Origin: an uncultured Carboxylicivirga sp.
GTDB taxonomy: Bacteria; Bacteroidota; Bacteroidia; Bacteroidales; Marinilabiliaceae
Direction of reading: 5' to 3'
Assembly: GCA_947503525.1 (NCBI GenBank)
Contig: CANNEA010000001.1
Coordinates: 744,001-808,000, forward strand
DNA length: 64,000 nucleotides
Shown: positions 36,279 to 45,691 of the stretch, in pieces
How the letters are laid out: the number at the start of each line of letters is the position of its first letter
How positions within the stretch are numbered: the first letter of the stretch is position 1
Notes under the pieces: model-generated
Databases searched by the model: none
Told to the model about the DNA's origin: nothing
The model's input: the letters and a program-made list of their open reading frames with translations, nothing else
Made by a program: the position numbers and the translations under genes

Positions 36279-37655
36279 ATGTTCGAGATACAAAGTTCAA
36301 GTCATTACGATGTAGTCATAGTAGGAGGTGGTGTGTCGGGTACGCATGCCGCCATTGCCGCCGGTCGGCTGGGCGCAAAAACCTTGTTGATTGAGCAATT
36401 TGGCTTCCTGGGAGGTTCATTGACGGCCATGGGTGTTGGTCCAATGATGACCTTTCATAATAGAGCTGGTAAGCAATTGGTGTTTGGCACGCCCAATGAA
36501 ATGGTAGATAGGCTTATTGCCAGAGGTGCAAGTCCTGGCCATATTTTGGATAGCACTGGATATTGCTCAACGGTTACACCCTTCGATGCAGAAATACTAA
36601 AGGTGGTGATGGAAGAAATGGTGATAGAAGCAGGAGTTGATATATTATACCATACACGCTTGATTGATGTGAAACTTGAAAATGGGCAAATACTTTCTGC
36701 GATGATTCACAATCGAGGAGGTATTCAGGAGGTATGTGCTCAGCAATTTATTGATGCCAGTGGTGATTGCGAATTGGTGAAATTGGCCGGAGTGCCTTTC
36801 ACGCTTGGTCGAGAAGAAGATAATAAGTCACAACCTTTAACAATGAATTTAAAGGTTGGAAATGTTGATACGCATGTATTACGTAAATACATCGCTCAAA
36901 ACTGGGATCAATTTGACGATTCTATCCGAAGTGAAGATAAAAAGGAAGTTCTTAATCGCATAAAGCGTATCTCCTTATGGGGCTTTTACGATCTTTGGGA
37001 AAAGGCTAAGCAGAATGGAGAAGTGAGCGTTCCGCGCGATAACGTATTGTTTTTCGAAACGAATACGAAAGGAGAGTTTATCTTCAATACTTCTCGTATT
37101 CTGGGTATGAATCCAACCGATCCATTCGATATTAGTAGAGCTGAAACAATCGGACGAAAGCAATGCCTTGAGATTTTTAATTTCTTGCGAAAATATGCAC
37201 CTGGCTTTGAAAATGCTACTTTCATAAGTACAGCTCCACACATAGGTATTCGCGAATCGCGTCACCCGGTAGCCAGTTATATTTTAAAAGCCGATGACCT
37301 GGTAAATGAAGTGAAGTTTAAAAACCCAATAGCTGTTGGTGGATATCCCATAGATATTCATTCGCCGGATGGTCAAACGACTAATTCGGTTCATTTACGT
37401 GACGAGGGCATTTATTACATTCCTGCTGATGTATTACTGGTTAGTGAGTTAGATAACTTGCTTTTAGCCGGTCGTTCCATTGGGGCCGATCATTTTGCCA
37501 GTGCTGCTATACGCGTAACGCCAATAGCCATGGCAATAGGACAGGGAGCTGGTAGTTTAGCAGGACTGGCAGTTACTTCCAATAAAAACGCGAAGAATGT
37601 GTCGTACGAGCAACTAAAAAAAGTATTACAAGATAACCACGTTTATTTAGGATAA
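36279..37655 (+). CDS. FAD-dependent oxidoreductase, cytoplasmic
   Basis: A 458-residue protein without a signal peptide, one of very few non-exported enzymes in the cluster. The N-terminal dinucleotide fold is V-V-I-V-G-G-G-V-S-G-T-H-A-A-I-A with an acidic end at L-L-I-E-Q (residues about 12-40). G-G-S-L-T-A-M-G-V-G-P near 47 and the C-terminal L-L-L-A-G-R-S-I-G-A-D-H-F-A-S-A-A-I-R-V motif match the FAD_oxidored family. Members oxidise small molecules, often sugar derivatives or alpha-hydroxy acids. Sitting after the symporter, it may oxidise the imported sugar. It ends two bases before the esterase-lyase fusion. Confidence 0.85.
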   Translation: MFEIQSSSHYDVVIVGGGVSGTHAAIAAGRLGAKTLLIEQFGFLGGSLTAMGVGPMMTFHNRAGKQLVFGTPNEMVDRLIARGASPGHILDSTGYCSTVTPFDAEILKVVMEEMVIEAGVDILYHTRLIDVKLENGQILSAMIHNRGGIQEVCAQQFIDASGDCELVKLAGVPFTLGREEDNKSQPLTMNLKVGNVDTHVLRKYIAQNWDQFDDSIRSEDKKEVLNRIKRISLWGFYDLWEKAKQNGEVSVPRDNVLFFETNTKGEFIFNTSRILGMNPTDPFDISRAETIGRKQCLEIFNFLRKYAPGFENATFISTAPHIGIRESRHPVASYILKADDLVNEVKFKNPIAVGGYPIDIHSPDGQTTNSVHLRDEGIYYIPADVLLVSELDNLLLAGRSIGADHFASAAIRVTPIAMAIGQGAGSLAGLAVTSNKNAKNVSYEQLKKVLQDNHVYLG

Positions 37656-37656
37656 G

Positions 37657-40605
37657 ATGAATATCAATATTAGGTCGCAAAGAGTTGTTCTGATTCTATT
37701 TCTAATTAGTATTGGGAGTTTTGGTTTTTCAGAATCACTTAAAAGTCAGGATGTCTTTGTTTCATATGAAATAAAGGAATTTACATTTAAAGGACACGAG
37801 GCAAAAATTGTGTTCCCTAAGATAAAGAATGAGAACAATTATTGGATATGGCGAGCTAGGTTTTGGGGGCACGAACCGCAAGTTGATTTAGCTCTACTTG
37901 AAGAGGGTTTTCATGTAGCATATATCGATGTTGCTGGTTTATATGGCAATGATGAAGCGGTTGAATTATGGAATTTGTTTTACGATTTTTGTATTTCTGA
38001 GTATGGTCTCAACCCAAAAGTTGTATTGGAAGGAATGAGTCGTGGAGGTTTGATTGTGTATAACTGGGCCTCGGTTAATACCGATAAGGTAGCGTGTATT
38101 TATGCAGATGCTCCAGTATGTGATATTAAAAGCTGGCCCGGAGGTTGGTATAATGGGCAAGGCAGTGTTAAAGACTGGATAAAATGCCTGGAAGCCTATC
38201 AACTTGATTCGATTTCAGTCCGAGACTTTAAGGGTATACCGGTCAATACTAGTGTTAATGTTGCAAAGGCCGGAGTTCCTGTATTACATCTTTATGGTGA
38301 TGCCGATAAGGTTGTGCCATTTAAAGAAAATACAGCTGCGCTTGCGAGTAATTTTCAACAAGCAGGAGGTTCGATTAAGTTAATTTGTAAAGAAGGAATA
38401 GGCCATCACCCACATTGTCTGGAAAATCCAAAACCAATAGTCGATTTCATTTTAAGTAATCTGGAGTCCAACAGTGGTTATGAAAACATTTTATCATATA
38501 AAGCAATGGATAAAGAACATCCATTTCTTTTGGCCACTAATACCATTTTTGATGAGGTAAAAGATAAGGTAGAACAGCATCAGTGGGCTAAAGATAATTA
38601 TACCAGCATGTTGAGTGAATTGGATACTTATCAATTTCCAAAACAGAAGATCGTAACAAAGCCTCGACCTACCAAAGTGTGGAGTAGTTTAAATTACGGA
38701 CCTGCAGATGGCGAAAAAGCCTTTAAGCTGGCACTGGCTTATAAATTAAGTGGTAATGACAAGTACTTAACTAAGTTGCTTGATTTTGTAAGAAAACTCA
38801 CCGATAGAGAGGAGGGTTATTTATCAGTAGGTGCTGCTACGTATGGAGTTATGGTGCATGAAGGTAACTTCTTTTTACATTTAGCTGCTGCATGCGATGT
38901 CGTCTACGACGAACTGACAAGAGATGACCGACAGAATATTGAAGGCATCTTCCGACGTTATCTCAAACAAAATCGCGAGCACATGGTATCCAATGGTATT
39001 ATGAACCATCAGGCCAGTGCTAATGCCGGAGCAATTTTGGTGGCCTTATACCTTGAAGATATGGACGAAATCAATCACTTGACATATGCCGATGGAGGAA
39101 TGGCTGATCAAATCGGCAAAGGTGTGATGGCCGATGGTTGGTGGTTCGAAAGCACTGTGAACTATTGTTATTTGGTGGCACAACGTTATTGTTTGGTGGC
39201 TCAGGCTTATCAAAACTATGGTTGGGATTTATACCATAAACATTTTCCTGCCAAATATAAAGACAAGGATTTTGAAAATTGCAAAGATGGTTTTACCGGA
39301 ATGAAGTTTGAGAATTGGGGACCTACTGGAAAAAGCACACGAGGCCTGGAAGATATGGTTTCCCCTTATGTGCCATTTATGGATGAGAATGCAGTGGTGG
39401 TTTCAAGTAATGATTCAAAAGCCACAGCACCCGATCCTTATTATGAGTTAGCCTACCGTCAGTATGGCAATGAGGAGTTTGCATGGGTGTTGGATAAAAC
39501 AAAACGCGATTCATGGGTTTCATTAATGTATGGTGTACCTGAATTACCAAATGTAGCAGATCCTCGCACCGAATCTGCCTTTGCAGCTAATGTTGGTATT
39601 ACAGCATTACGTTCTCAAAAAGAGGGCGAAAGTAGTGAAGAGCAAATACAAGCCTATTTTAAATTCGGAACACATGGTGGTTGGCACGGACAGTTTGATC
39701 GAACTGGTATGTTAGCACTTGATCGCTATGGGCACAAATATTTTGGTACAGAAATGTGTTGGTATGGTTATGGCCATCCGGGTTATAAGGAGTGTGTACA
39801 AACATCTGCTACACATAACATGGTGGTTATTGACGAATTACAACAAGAAGCTGTACCAAGTGATCAACTCCTGTTTCATAAAGGTGAAATGATGCAGGCT
39901 TGCGTTACTCAAACCGTTGCCCGATGGAGACCAATTCCACGTTTTAACATCGATAAATTTCCACCTTGGAATGACTTTGATTTTGCTCCTGATTTTGAAC
40001 CTGTACTACAACGCCGTTTGTCCATTGTAACGGATGATTATGTTGTTATTGCTGATTTTGTGCAATCATCGCAGCAACATGACTATTATTGCTTAATACA
40101 TCCGGTGGGATTAAAAACCATAGACGGAGCAAAAGAAACAGGGGCGATGCAGGATAAATTAAATAAGGATGCAAATTCACCTTATAGTTATTTTGAGAAT
40201 GCCCAATGGTACAACATGAAAAAAGGTGCTCAGGCACATTTTGATGATAATGGATTTAAGTTGGATGTTCACACAGTTTGGCCTAAAAAGGCGAAGATGT
40301 TTATAGCTAACTATCCTGATGGAGGAAGAAGGCAAGGCATTAGAAATAATCCGGACAGAAGAACACTAGGTATCAGAGTAAGTGCCAAAGAAGCCGTTTT
40401 TTTCAATGTTGTTGAACCTTTTAAAGGTGAATCTGCAATTAGTAAAATTACGTCTGGTTCTCATGAAGAGTTAATTGTTTCTCTTAAAGATGGCAGAGAA
40501 CAAATAATAAAAATTGCTGGCTTTAAAGGTGATGGGAATGAAATTGAAATTGCTATTACCGAAAGCAGAAGTGGAAATATTATCACAACTGAAAAAACTA
40601 AGTAG
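37657..40605 (+). CDS. fusion: alpha/beta-hydrolase (esterase) plus heparinase II/III-like lyase
   Basis: A 982-residue secreted protein. Residues about 30-275 form an alpha/beta-hydrolase with nucleophile elbow G-M-S-R-G-G (Ser128), an Asp in Y-G-D-A-D-K-V-V (about 214) and a His in G-I-G-H-H-P (about 249). From about 290 (H-P-F-L-L-A-T-N) an alpha/alpha-toroid runs to about 600. It is followed by a beta-domain with H-G-G-W-H-G-Q-F-D (His673, His677, Asp681) and T-H-N-M-V-V (His720), the heparinase-type active-site strip. So one polypeptide carries both a deacylase-like and a lyase-like domain, which suggests that removal of an ester directly precedes beta-elimination. No linker repeats are visible and the frame is clean. 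Confidence 0.85.
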   Translation: MNINIRSQRVVLILFLISIGSFGFSESLKSQDVFVSYEIKEFTFKGHEAKIVFPKIKNENNYWIWRARFWGHEPQVDLALLEEGFHVAYIDVAGLYGNDEAVELWNLFYDFCISEYGLNPKVVLEGMSRGGLIVYNWASVNTDKVACIYADAPVCDIKSWPGGWYNGQGSVKDWIKCLEAYQLDSISVRDFKGIPVNTSVNVAKAGVPVLHLYGDADKVVPFKENTAALASNFQQAGGSIKLICKEGIGHHPHCLENPKPIVDFILSNLESNSGYENILSYKAMDKEHPFLLATNTIFDEVKDKVEQHQWAKDNYTSMLSELDTYQFPKQKIVTKPRPTKVWSSLNYGPADGEKAFKLALAYKLSGNDKYLTKLLDFVRKLTDREEGYLSVGAATYGVMVHEGNFFLHLAAACDVVYDELTRDDRQNIEGIFRRYLKQNREHMVSNGIMNHQASANAGAILVALYLEDMDEINHLTYADGGMADQIGKGVMADGWWFESTVNYCYLVAQRYCLVAQAYQNYGWDLYHKHFPAKYKDKDFENCKDGFTGMKFENWGPTGKSTRGLEDMVSPYVPFMDENAVVVSSNDSKATAPDPYYELAYRQYGNEEFAWVLDKTKRDSWVSLMYGVPELPNVADPRTESAFAANVGITALRSQKEGESSEEQIQAYFKFGTHGGWHGQFDRTGMLALDRYGHKYFGTEMCWYGYGHPGYKECVQTSATHNMVVIDELQQEAVPSDQLLFHKGEMMQACVTQTVARWRPIPRFNIDKFPPWNDFDFAPDFEPVLQRRLSIVTDDYVVIADFVQSSQQHDYYCLIHPVGLKTIDGAKETGAMQDKLNKDANSPYSYFENAQWYNMKKGAQAHFDDNGFKLDVHTVWPKKAKMFIANYPDGGRRQGIRNNPDRRTLGIRVSAKEAVFFNVVEPFKGESAISKITSGSHEELIVSLKDGREQIIKIAGFKGDGNEIEIAITESRSGNIITTEKTK

Positions 40606-40649
40606 TTATCTGAGATGTGCTTAAATTGGAGATGTTTAAATATTATGAT

Positions 40650-41468
40650 ATGATTAAAAAGATATCAATAGCCATATTGCTAGTAATTGGTCAGCAATCT
40701 GTTTTTGCTTCTAAAATAGATACTTTATTGGTGCATAGTGATGCTATGAATAAGGAATTGCCTAACCTGGTCATAACTCCGGATAGTTATTCATCTTCTA
40801 AATCCGATTTTCCTGTTTTATACCTTTTACATGGTGCCGGTGGCGATTGTCACGATTGGTTAAAGAAGGTGCCACTCTTAAAGGAATATGTGGATACCTA
40901 CAATTACATTGTTGTTTGTCCTGATGGAGGAAAAACCAGTTGGTATTTCGATAGTCCCATAGATGAATCCATGCAGTATGAAAGCTATATTACACAAGAT
41001 GTAATTAAAGCTGTGGATAATACTTATCGTACCATAGATAGTCGTTCAGGTAGAGCCATTGCTGGATTAAGTATGGGCGGACACGGTGCGTTTTATTTGT
41101 CATTTAAGCATCAGGATTTATTTGGTGCAGCCGGAAGTACCAGCGGAGGCTTGGATATTCGTCCTTTTCCTCGCAACTGGGATATTGCAAAACGCCTTGG
41201 CACCTATGCCGATAATAAGGACGTATGGGAAACTAACACTGTTATTAATTTAATTTACTTGCTAAATGGAAGAGGGATTAAATTGATTATGGATTGCGGT
41301 ATTGACGATTTCTTTTACGAAGCCAATAAGCGAGTTCATAATAAGCTGTTAGAACGCAATATTCCACATGATTACATTGAACGTCCAGGCAAGCATAACA
41401 ATGCTTATTGGGCAAATTCCATCAAATATCAAATGTTATTCTTTAAGGAGTTTTTTGAGGAGCACTAG
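40650..41468 (+). CDS. secreted esterase D/feruloyl-esterase-type alpha/beta-hydrolase
   Basis: A 272-residue protein from the ATG at 40650; a GTG at 40617 would put a poor sequence before the signal peptide (I-A-I-L-L-V-I-G, cleavage after F-A). The oxyanion region is L-L-H-G-A-G-G-D, the nucleophile elbow G-L-S-M-G-G-H-G (Ser141), with Asp in M-D-C-G-I-D-D and His in R-P-G-K-H-N-N. This matches the family of esterase D, S-formylglutathione hydrolase and xylan feruloyl/acetyl esterases. In this setting a role in de-esterifying the glycan is likely. Confidence 0.85.
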   Translation: MIKKISIAILLVIGQQSVFASKIDTLLVHSDAMNKELPNLVITPDSYSSSKSDFPVLYLLHGAGGDCHDWLKKVPLLKEYVDTYNYIVVCPDGGKTSWYFDSPIDESMQYESYITQDVIKAVDNTYRTIDSRSGRAIAGLSMGGHGAFYLSFKHQDLFGAAGSTSGGLDIRPFPRNWDIAKRLGTYADNKDVWETNTVINLIYLLNGRGIKLIMDCGIDDFFYEANKRVHNKLLERNIPHDYIERPGKHNNAYWANSIKYQMLFFKEFFEEH

Positions 41469-41591
41469 TCTTAATCATTACTCATTACAAAAACAATTCA
41501 TATGAAACGAGCCATGAGGATAGCTTATCACACAGAAGCATGATTGATTTTGGCGAGTTCCATGTCGTAATAAAAAACAAAATATAAACAC

Positions 41592-43190
41592 ATGAAAATA
41601 TACAGCATACTTATCCTTTTTATCGCATTCTTTTTATCGCATGGTCTAGATGCTCAGGTTCGATTAAATGCTTTGTTTTCTGATGGAATGGTGTTACAGC
41701 AAAAAACAAAAGTTCCTGTTTGGGGCTGGGCTAATCCTGGAGAGAAAGTAATTGTATCTACAAGTTGGGGGCAAGAAACTGAAACTGTAGCCGGTGCTGA
41801 CAGTACCTGGATGGTGAAAGTTAAAACACCAAAGGCAGGCGGACCTTTTCAGCTGACAGTTAGTGGCACAAACACCATTGAAGTAAAGGATGTATTGTGT
41901 GGTGAAGTGTGGTTGTGTACAGGTCAGTCCAATATGGATTTTGCCATGAGTAAGTTTATTAAGGATGCACGTGAGGAGCAATACCAGCCTTTGGTAGAGT
42001 TCTTTCATCAAGAAATAGAAAGGGCAAATGATCCTATGCTTCGCCATATTGAAGTGCCCCAAACTCCTTCGATAAATGCTAAGAATAAGGATTTTAAAGC
42101 TGAGTGGCGCAGTGTTAATCCTGATGAAACCGGAAAGATAACAGCTACGGGTTACTTCTTTGCCAAAGAATTGCGCAAGCATTTAAATGTTCCCATTGGT
42201 CTTGTTGAGTGTTCATGGGGAGGTACGCGTATTCAGCCATGGCTTTCTGTAGCAACTTACATGAGCGATGCAAATATGAAAGCTTACTACGAAAACGAGA
42301 TGGTAAAAGCTAAGAAGTTAAAGGCAGAAATGGAACAGCCCAACTATCAGGATACAGCTTTCCAACGAAAAAAGGCCGAATGGATAGCCAGCGGAAAAAC
42401 AATAGCTAGACCATGGCCTGCTACTCATCCTGAGAAGGATAAGCAAGTGCCTGCAACACTACATAACGGAATGATATCCGCCATTGTACCTTATGCAATA
42501 AAGGGTGCCATTTGGTATCAGGGCGAATCCAATTCGCATTATTTTGAGGAACAATATGGCATGTATCTAAAGACACTAATTACCAGCTGGCGTGAAGAAT
42601 GGAATCAAGGTGATTTCTCATTTTATTGCACGCAATTGGCGGCTTACCAGGTACCCGATGAACGTTCAGATAATGGTTGGGCCAAGGTGAATGACCAAAT
42701 GCGTCAGGCTTTTGAATTACCCAATACGGGTATGGCTGTTTTACACGATATTGGTGAAGCCAAAGATGTTCATCCTCATAATAAAATGGATGCAGGTAAG
42801 CGATTTGCTGCCTGGGCTTTGCAGAATGATTACAAGCAAAAGCAAGCAGCCGTAAGCGGACCGTTATTCAAAAAATGTAAAGCTAAAGAAGATAAGCTAA
42901 TTCTTACATTTAAGCATGTTGGCACCGGCTTAATGGTGGCTGAAAAAACATTGCAAAATGCTCCGGTGGAAGTTGAAAAGGCTTTAACATGGTTTGAAAT
43001 TGCTGGTGCCGACGGTGAGTGGAAAAAGGCAGATGCCAAAATAATTGCAAAGAACAAAATTGAAGTATCCAATCCTAATATAGAACATCCTTTGAAAGTG
43101 CGTTACGCATGGTCGTCAAACCCGAAAGGTACTAACCTATATAATAAAGAAGGTTTGCCAGCAGCCGTTTTTTCAAGTGAAAAATATTAA
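41592..43190 (+). CDS. sialate O-acetylesterase family (SASA) carbohydrate esterase
   Basis: A 532-residue secreted SGNH-type esterase. The opening beta-domain (L-F-S-D-G-M-V-L-Q, G-W-A-N-P-G-E-K-V) and the catalytic block C-T-G-Q-S-N-M-D-F with Ser113 are diagnostic. W-G-G-T-R-I-Q-P-W follows near 216, then W-Y-Q-G-E-S-N near 313 and D-V-H-P-H-N-K near 395 with the catalytic His. PUL members usually remove acetyl groups from xylan, pectin-like or sulfated glycans rather than from sialic acid. The 120 bases upstream hold no gene I can recognise. Confidence 0.92.
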   Translation: MKIYSILILFIAFFLSHGLDAQVRLNALFSDGMVLQQKTKVPVWGWANPGEKVIVSTSWGQETETVAGADSTWMVKVKTPKAGGPFQLTVSGTNTIEVKDVLCGEVWLCTGQSNMDFAMSKFIKDAREEQYQPLVEFFHQEIERANDPMLRHIEVPQTPSINAKNKDFKAEWRSVNPDETGKITATGYFFAKELRKHLNVPIGLVECSWGGTRIQPWLSVATYMSDANMKAYYENEMVKAKKLKAEMEQPNYQDTAFQRKKAEWIASGKTIARPWPATHPEKDKQVPATLHNGMISAIVPYAIKGAIWYQGESNSHYFEEQYGMYLKTLITSWREEWNQGDFSFYCTQLAAYQVPDERSDNGWAKVNDQMRQAFELPNTGMAVLHDIGEAKDVHPHNKMDAGKRFAAWALQNDYKQKQAAVSGPLFKKCKAKEDKLILTFKHVGTGLMVAEKTLQNAPVEVEKALTWFEIAGADGEWKKADAKIIAKNKIEVSNPNIEHPLKVRYAWSSNPKGTNLYNKEGLPAAVFSSEKY

Positions 43191-43208
43191 TGTATTAAGC
43201 TATTTGTT

Positions 43209-45638
43209 ATGAAAATGTCCCTGAATTATCGAGTTGTTATCTTACTTCTGATTATTATTATTATTACAAGTGGTTCAGCAAGTAAAAAGAATAAGATCTA
43301 TCATAAAAACTGGATTGATTTTAATAAAAATGGAGTCAAAGATGTGTTTGAAGATCCGCAACGTACCATTGATGAGCGAGTGTCCAACCTCGTGTCTTTA
43401 ATGACAATGGAAGAAAAGACTTGTCAGATGGCCACCTTATATGGTTATTCGAGGGTGTTAGAAGATGAGCTACCCACGGACGTATGGAAACAACGTGTGT
43501 GGAAAGATGGTATAGGTAATATCGATGAGCATTTGAATACCATAGCTAATCGCCCTTATACCTATACGCAATACTCTTTCCCTTATAGCAAACATGCCGA
43601 AGCAATTAATACGGTTCAAAAGTGGTTTGTTGAAGAAACCAGAATGGGCATTCCGGTAGATTTTACCAATGAAGGAGTTCATGGCTTGTGTCATAAAAAA
43701 GCCACACCATTGCCTGCGCCTATTGGTATTGGTTCAACATGGAACACAGACTTGGTTCGTAAGGCAGGAGAGATAGTTGGGCGTGAAGCTAAAGCTTTAG
43801 GGTATAACAATATTTATGCACCAATATTAGATGTAGCAAGGGATCAACGCTGGGGGAGAGTTGTGGAGTGCTATGGCGAAGACCCTTTTCATATTGCCGA
43901 GATGGGGGTGGAGATGTCAAAGGGTATACAATCACAAGGTGTTGCTTCCACTGTTAAGCACTTTGCTGTATATAGTATTCCCAAGGGTGCCAGAGATGGC
44001 GAGGCACGAACGGATCCACATGTTGCTCCAAGGGAAATGCATCAGCTACACTTGTATCCCTTTAAAAGAGTGATAAAGGAGGCTAAGCCAATGGGTGTGA
44101 TGAGCAGTTATAATGATTATGATGGCGAACCTGTAACGGGGAGTTATTATTTCTTAACTGAGCTATTACGTCAGCAAATGGGCTTTGATGGTTATGTAGT
44201 TTCAGATAGTGAGGCTGTGGAGTATATCTCAAATAAGCATAAGACAGCTGGTGATTACAAAGAAGCAGTTAGGCAAGCTGTTGAAGCAGGTTTGAATGTG
44301 CGTACTACTTTTCGAACACCCGAATCTTTTATAGAGCCTTTAAGAGAATTAATCAATGAAGGCAAGCTGTCAATACAAACCATTGACGAGCGCGTGGCTG
44401 ATGTTCTTAAGGTAAAAATGCGATTGGGATTATTTGATAATCCTTATGTGGAAGACATTGCTTTTGCTGATAAAATTGTCCATACCGAAGAAAATGCGGA
44501 GATCTCAAAGCAAATAAGTCTGGAGTCAATGGTGCTATTAAAGAATGAAAACAATCTACTACCATTGGATATTTCTAAATTAAAGAATGTTTTGGTAACG
44601 GGGCCTTTGGCTGATGAGGTAGCTTATACCTATAGTCGTTATGGACCAGCCGATAATCCATCTGTTTCAGTTTATCAAGGCATTAAAAACTACTCCGAAG
44701 GTAAGGCGAATGTGAGCTATGTGAAAGGCTGTGAAATAATTGATGTCAACTGGCCGCAAAGTGAGTTGATGGATGTGCCTTTGACAATAGAAGAGGAAAA
44801 GAGTATTAACGAAGCTGTTGAGGCCGCTAAACTGTCAGATGTGATTATTGCTGTTGTGGGTGAAGATGAAAAAAGAGTGGGGGAGAGCAAGTCAAGGACA
44901 AGTTTACAGTTGCCAGGTAGACAGTTGCAATTAGTTCAGGCATTATATGCTACTGGCAAGCCTGTAGTTTTAGTTTTGATAAATGGTCAGCCCCTTACCA
45001 TCAATTGGGAAAATAAATTTATCCCGGCCATATTAGAGGCTTGGTTTCCATGTTCATCGGCAGGAGAAGTCATAGCCGAAACCTTATTTGGTGATTATAA
45101 TCCCGGCGGTAAATTATCGGTTACCTTTCCAAAATCAGTTGGTCAGCTTCCACTTAATTTTCCTTTTAAAAGAGGCTCTCATGCGGGACAAACATTGAAT
45201 GCTGGAAACGGTTATGGTACTACTCGTGTCACCGGTCCATTATATCCTTTTGGTTATGGTTTAAGTTATACCTCTTTTGAATATAGCAATCTAACTCTGA
45301 GTTCGGATAAAATATATTCCCAAGCAAGTATTGAGGTAAGTTTAGATGTTACCAATGTTGGGAAAGTAGATGGTGATGAGGTGGTTCAACTTTATTTAAG
45401 CGATGAAGTAAGTAGTGTAACAACCTATGAATCTCAATTACGCGGTTTTGATCGTGTTCACCTTAAGGCAGGCGAAACAAAGAAGGTAACTTTTACTATT
45501 GGTCCCGATCATTTACAGCTATTAGATAAAGATATGAACTGGACAGTTGAACCCGGTAGCTTTAAAGTGTTGGTGGGAAGTTCATCCGTAGATATACATT
45601 TGGAGAATTCATTCGAAGTTTTAATAAATAAGCATTAA
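43209..45638 (+). CDS. GH3 family glycosidase
   Basis: An 809-residue secreted enzyme. The N-terminal (beta/alpha)8 domain contains R-W-G-R-V-V-E-C-Y-G-E-D-P, V-K-H-F-A-V-Y and the nucleophile block V-V-S-D-S-E-A-V (Asp333). The second alpha/beta domain has S-M-V-L-L-K-N-E-N-N-L-L-P-L and G-E-D-E-K-R-V-G-E, which supplies the acid Glu. The C-terminus is a fibronectin III-like domain (F-G-Y-G-L-S-Y-T-S-F, then V-T-N-V-G-K-V-D-G-D-E-V-V-Q-L-Y). Likely an exo-beta-glucosidase or beta-xylosidase finishing oligosaccharides. It lies 18 bases after the SASA esterase. Confidence 0.93.
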   Translation: MKMSLNYRVVILLLIIIIITSGSASKKNKIYHKNWIDFNKNGVKDVFEDPQRTIDERVSNLVSLMTMEEKTCQMATLYGYSRVLEDELPTDVWKQRVWKDGIGNIDEHLNTIANRPYTYTQYSFPYSKHAEAINTVQKWFVEETRMGIPVDFTNEGVHGLCHKKATPLPAPIGIGSTWNTDLVRKAGEIVGREAKALGYNNIYAPILDVARDQRWGRVVECYGEDPFHIAEMGVEMSKGIQSQGVASTVKHFAVYSIPKGARDGEARTDPHVAPREMHQLHLYPFKRVIKEAKPMGVMSSYNDYDGEPVTGSYYFLTELLRQQMGFDGYVVSDSEAVEYISNKHKTAGDYKEAVRQAVEAGLNVRTTFRTPESFIEPLRELINEGKLSIQTIDERVADVLKVKMRLGLFDNPYVEDIAFADKIVHTEENAEISKQISLESMVLLKNENNLLPLDISKLKNVLVTGPLADEVAYTYSRYGPADNPSVSVYQGIKNYSEGKANVSYVKGCEIIDVNWPQSELMDVPLTIEEEKSINEAVEAAKLSDVIIAVVGEDEKRVGESKSRTSLQLPGRQLQLVQALYATGKPVVLVLINGQPLTINWENKFIPAILEAWFPCSSAGEVIAETLFGDYNPGGKLSVTFPKSVGQLPLNFPFKRGSHAGQTLNAGNGYGTTRVTGPLYPFGYGLSYTSFEYSNLTLSSDKIYSQASIEVSLDVTNVGKVDGDEVVQLYLSDEVSSVTTYESQLRGFDRVHLKAGETKKVTFTIGPDHLQLLDKDMNWTVEPGSFKVLVGSSSVDIHLENSFEVLINKH

Positions 45639-45691
45639 GCTTTATATAAGCAGCTATGAGTTTATTGCAGATAAAATAAAAATGATTTAGT

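Noticed and set aside
41469-41591. Possible short gene between the esterase and SASA esterase
   Set aside because: Only a 13-codon frame beginning MKRAMRIAY is present, with no signal peptide or motif; treated as plain spacer.
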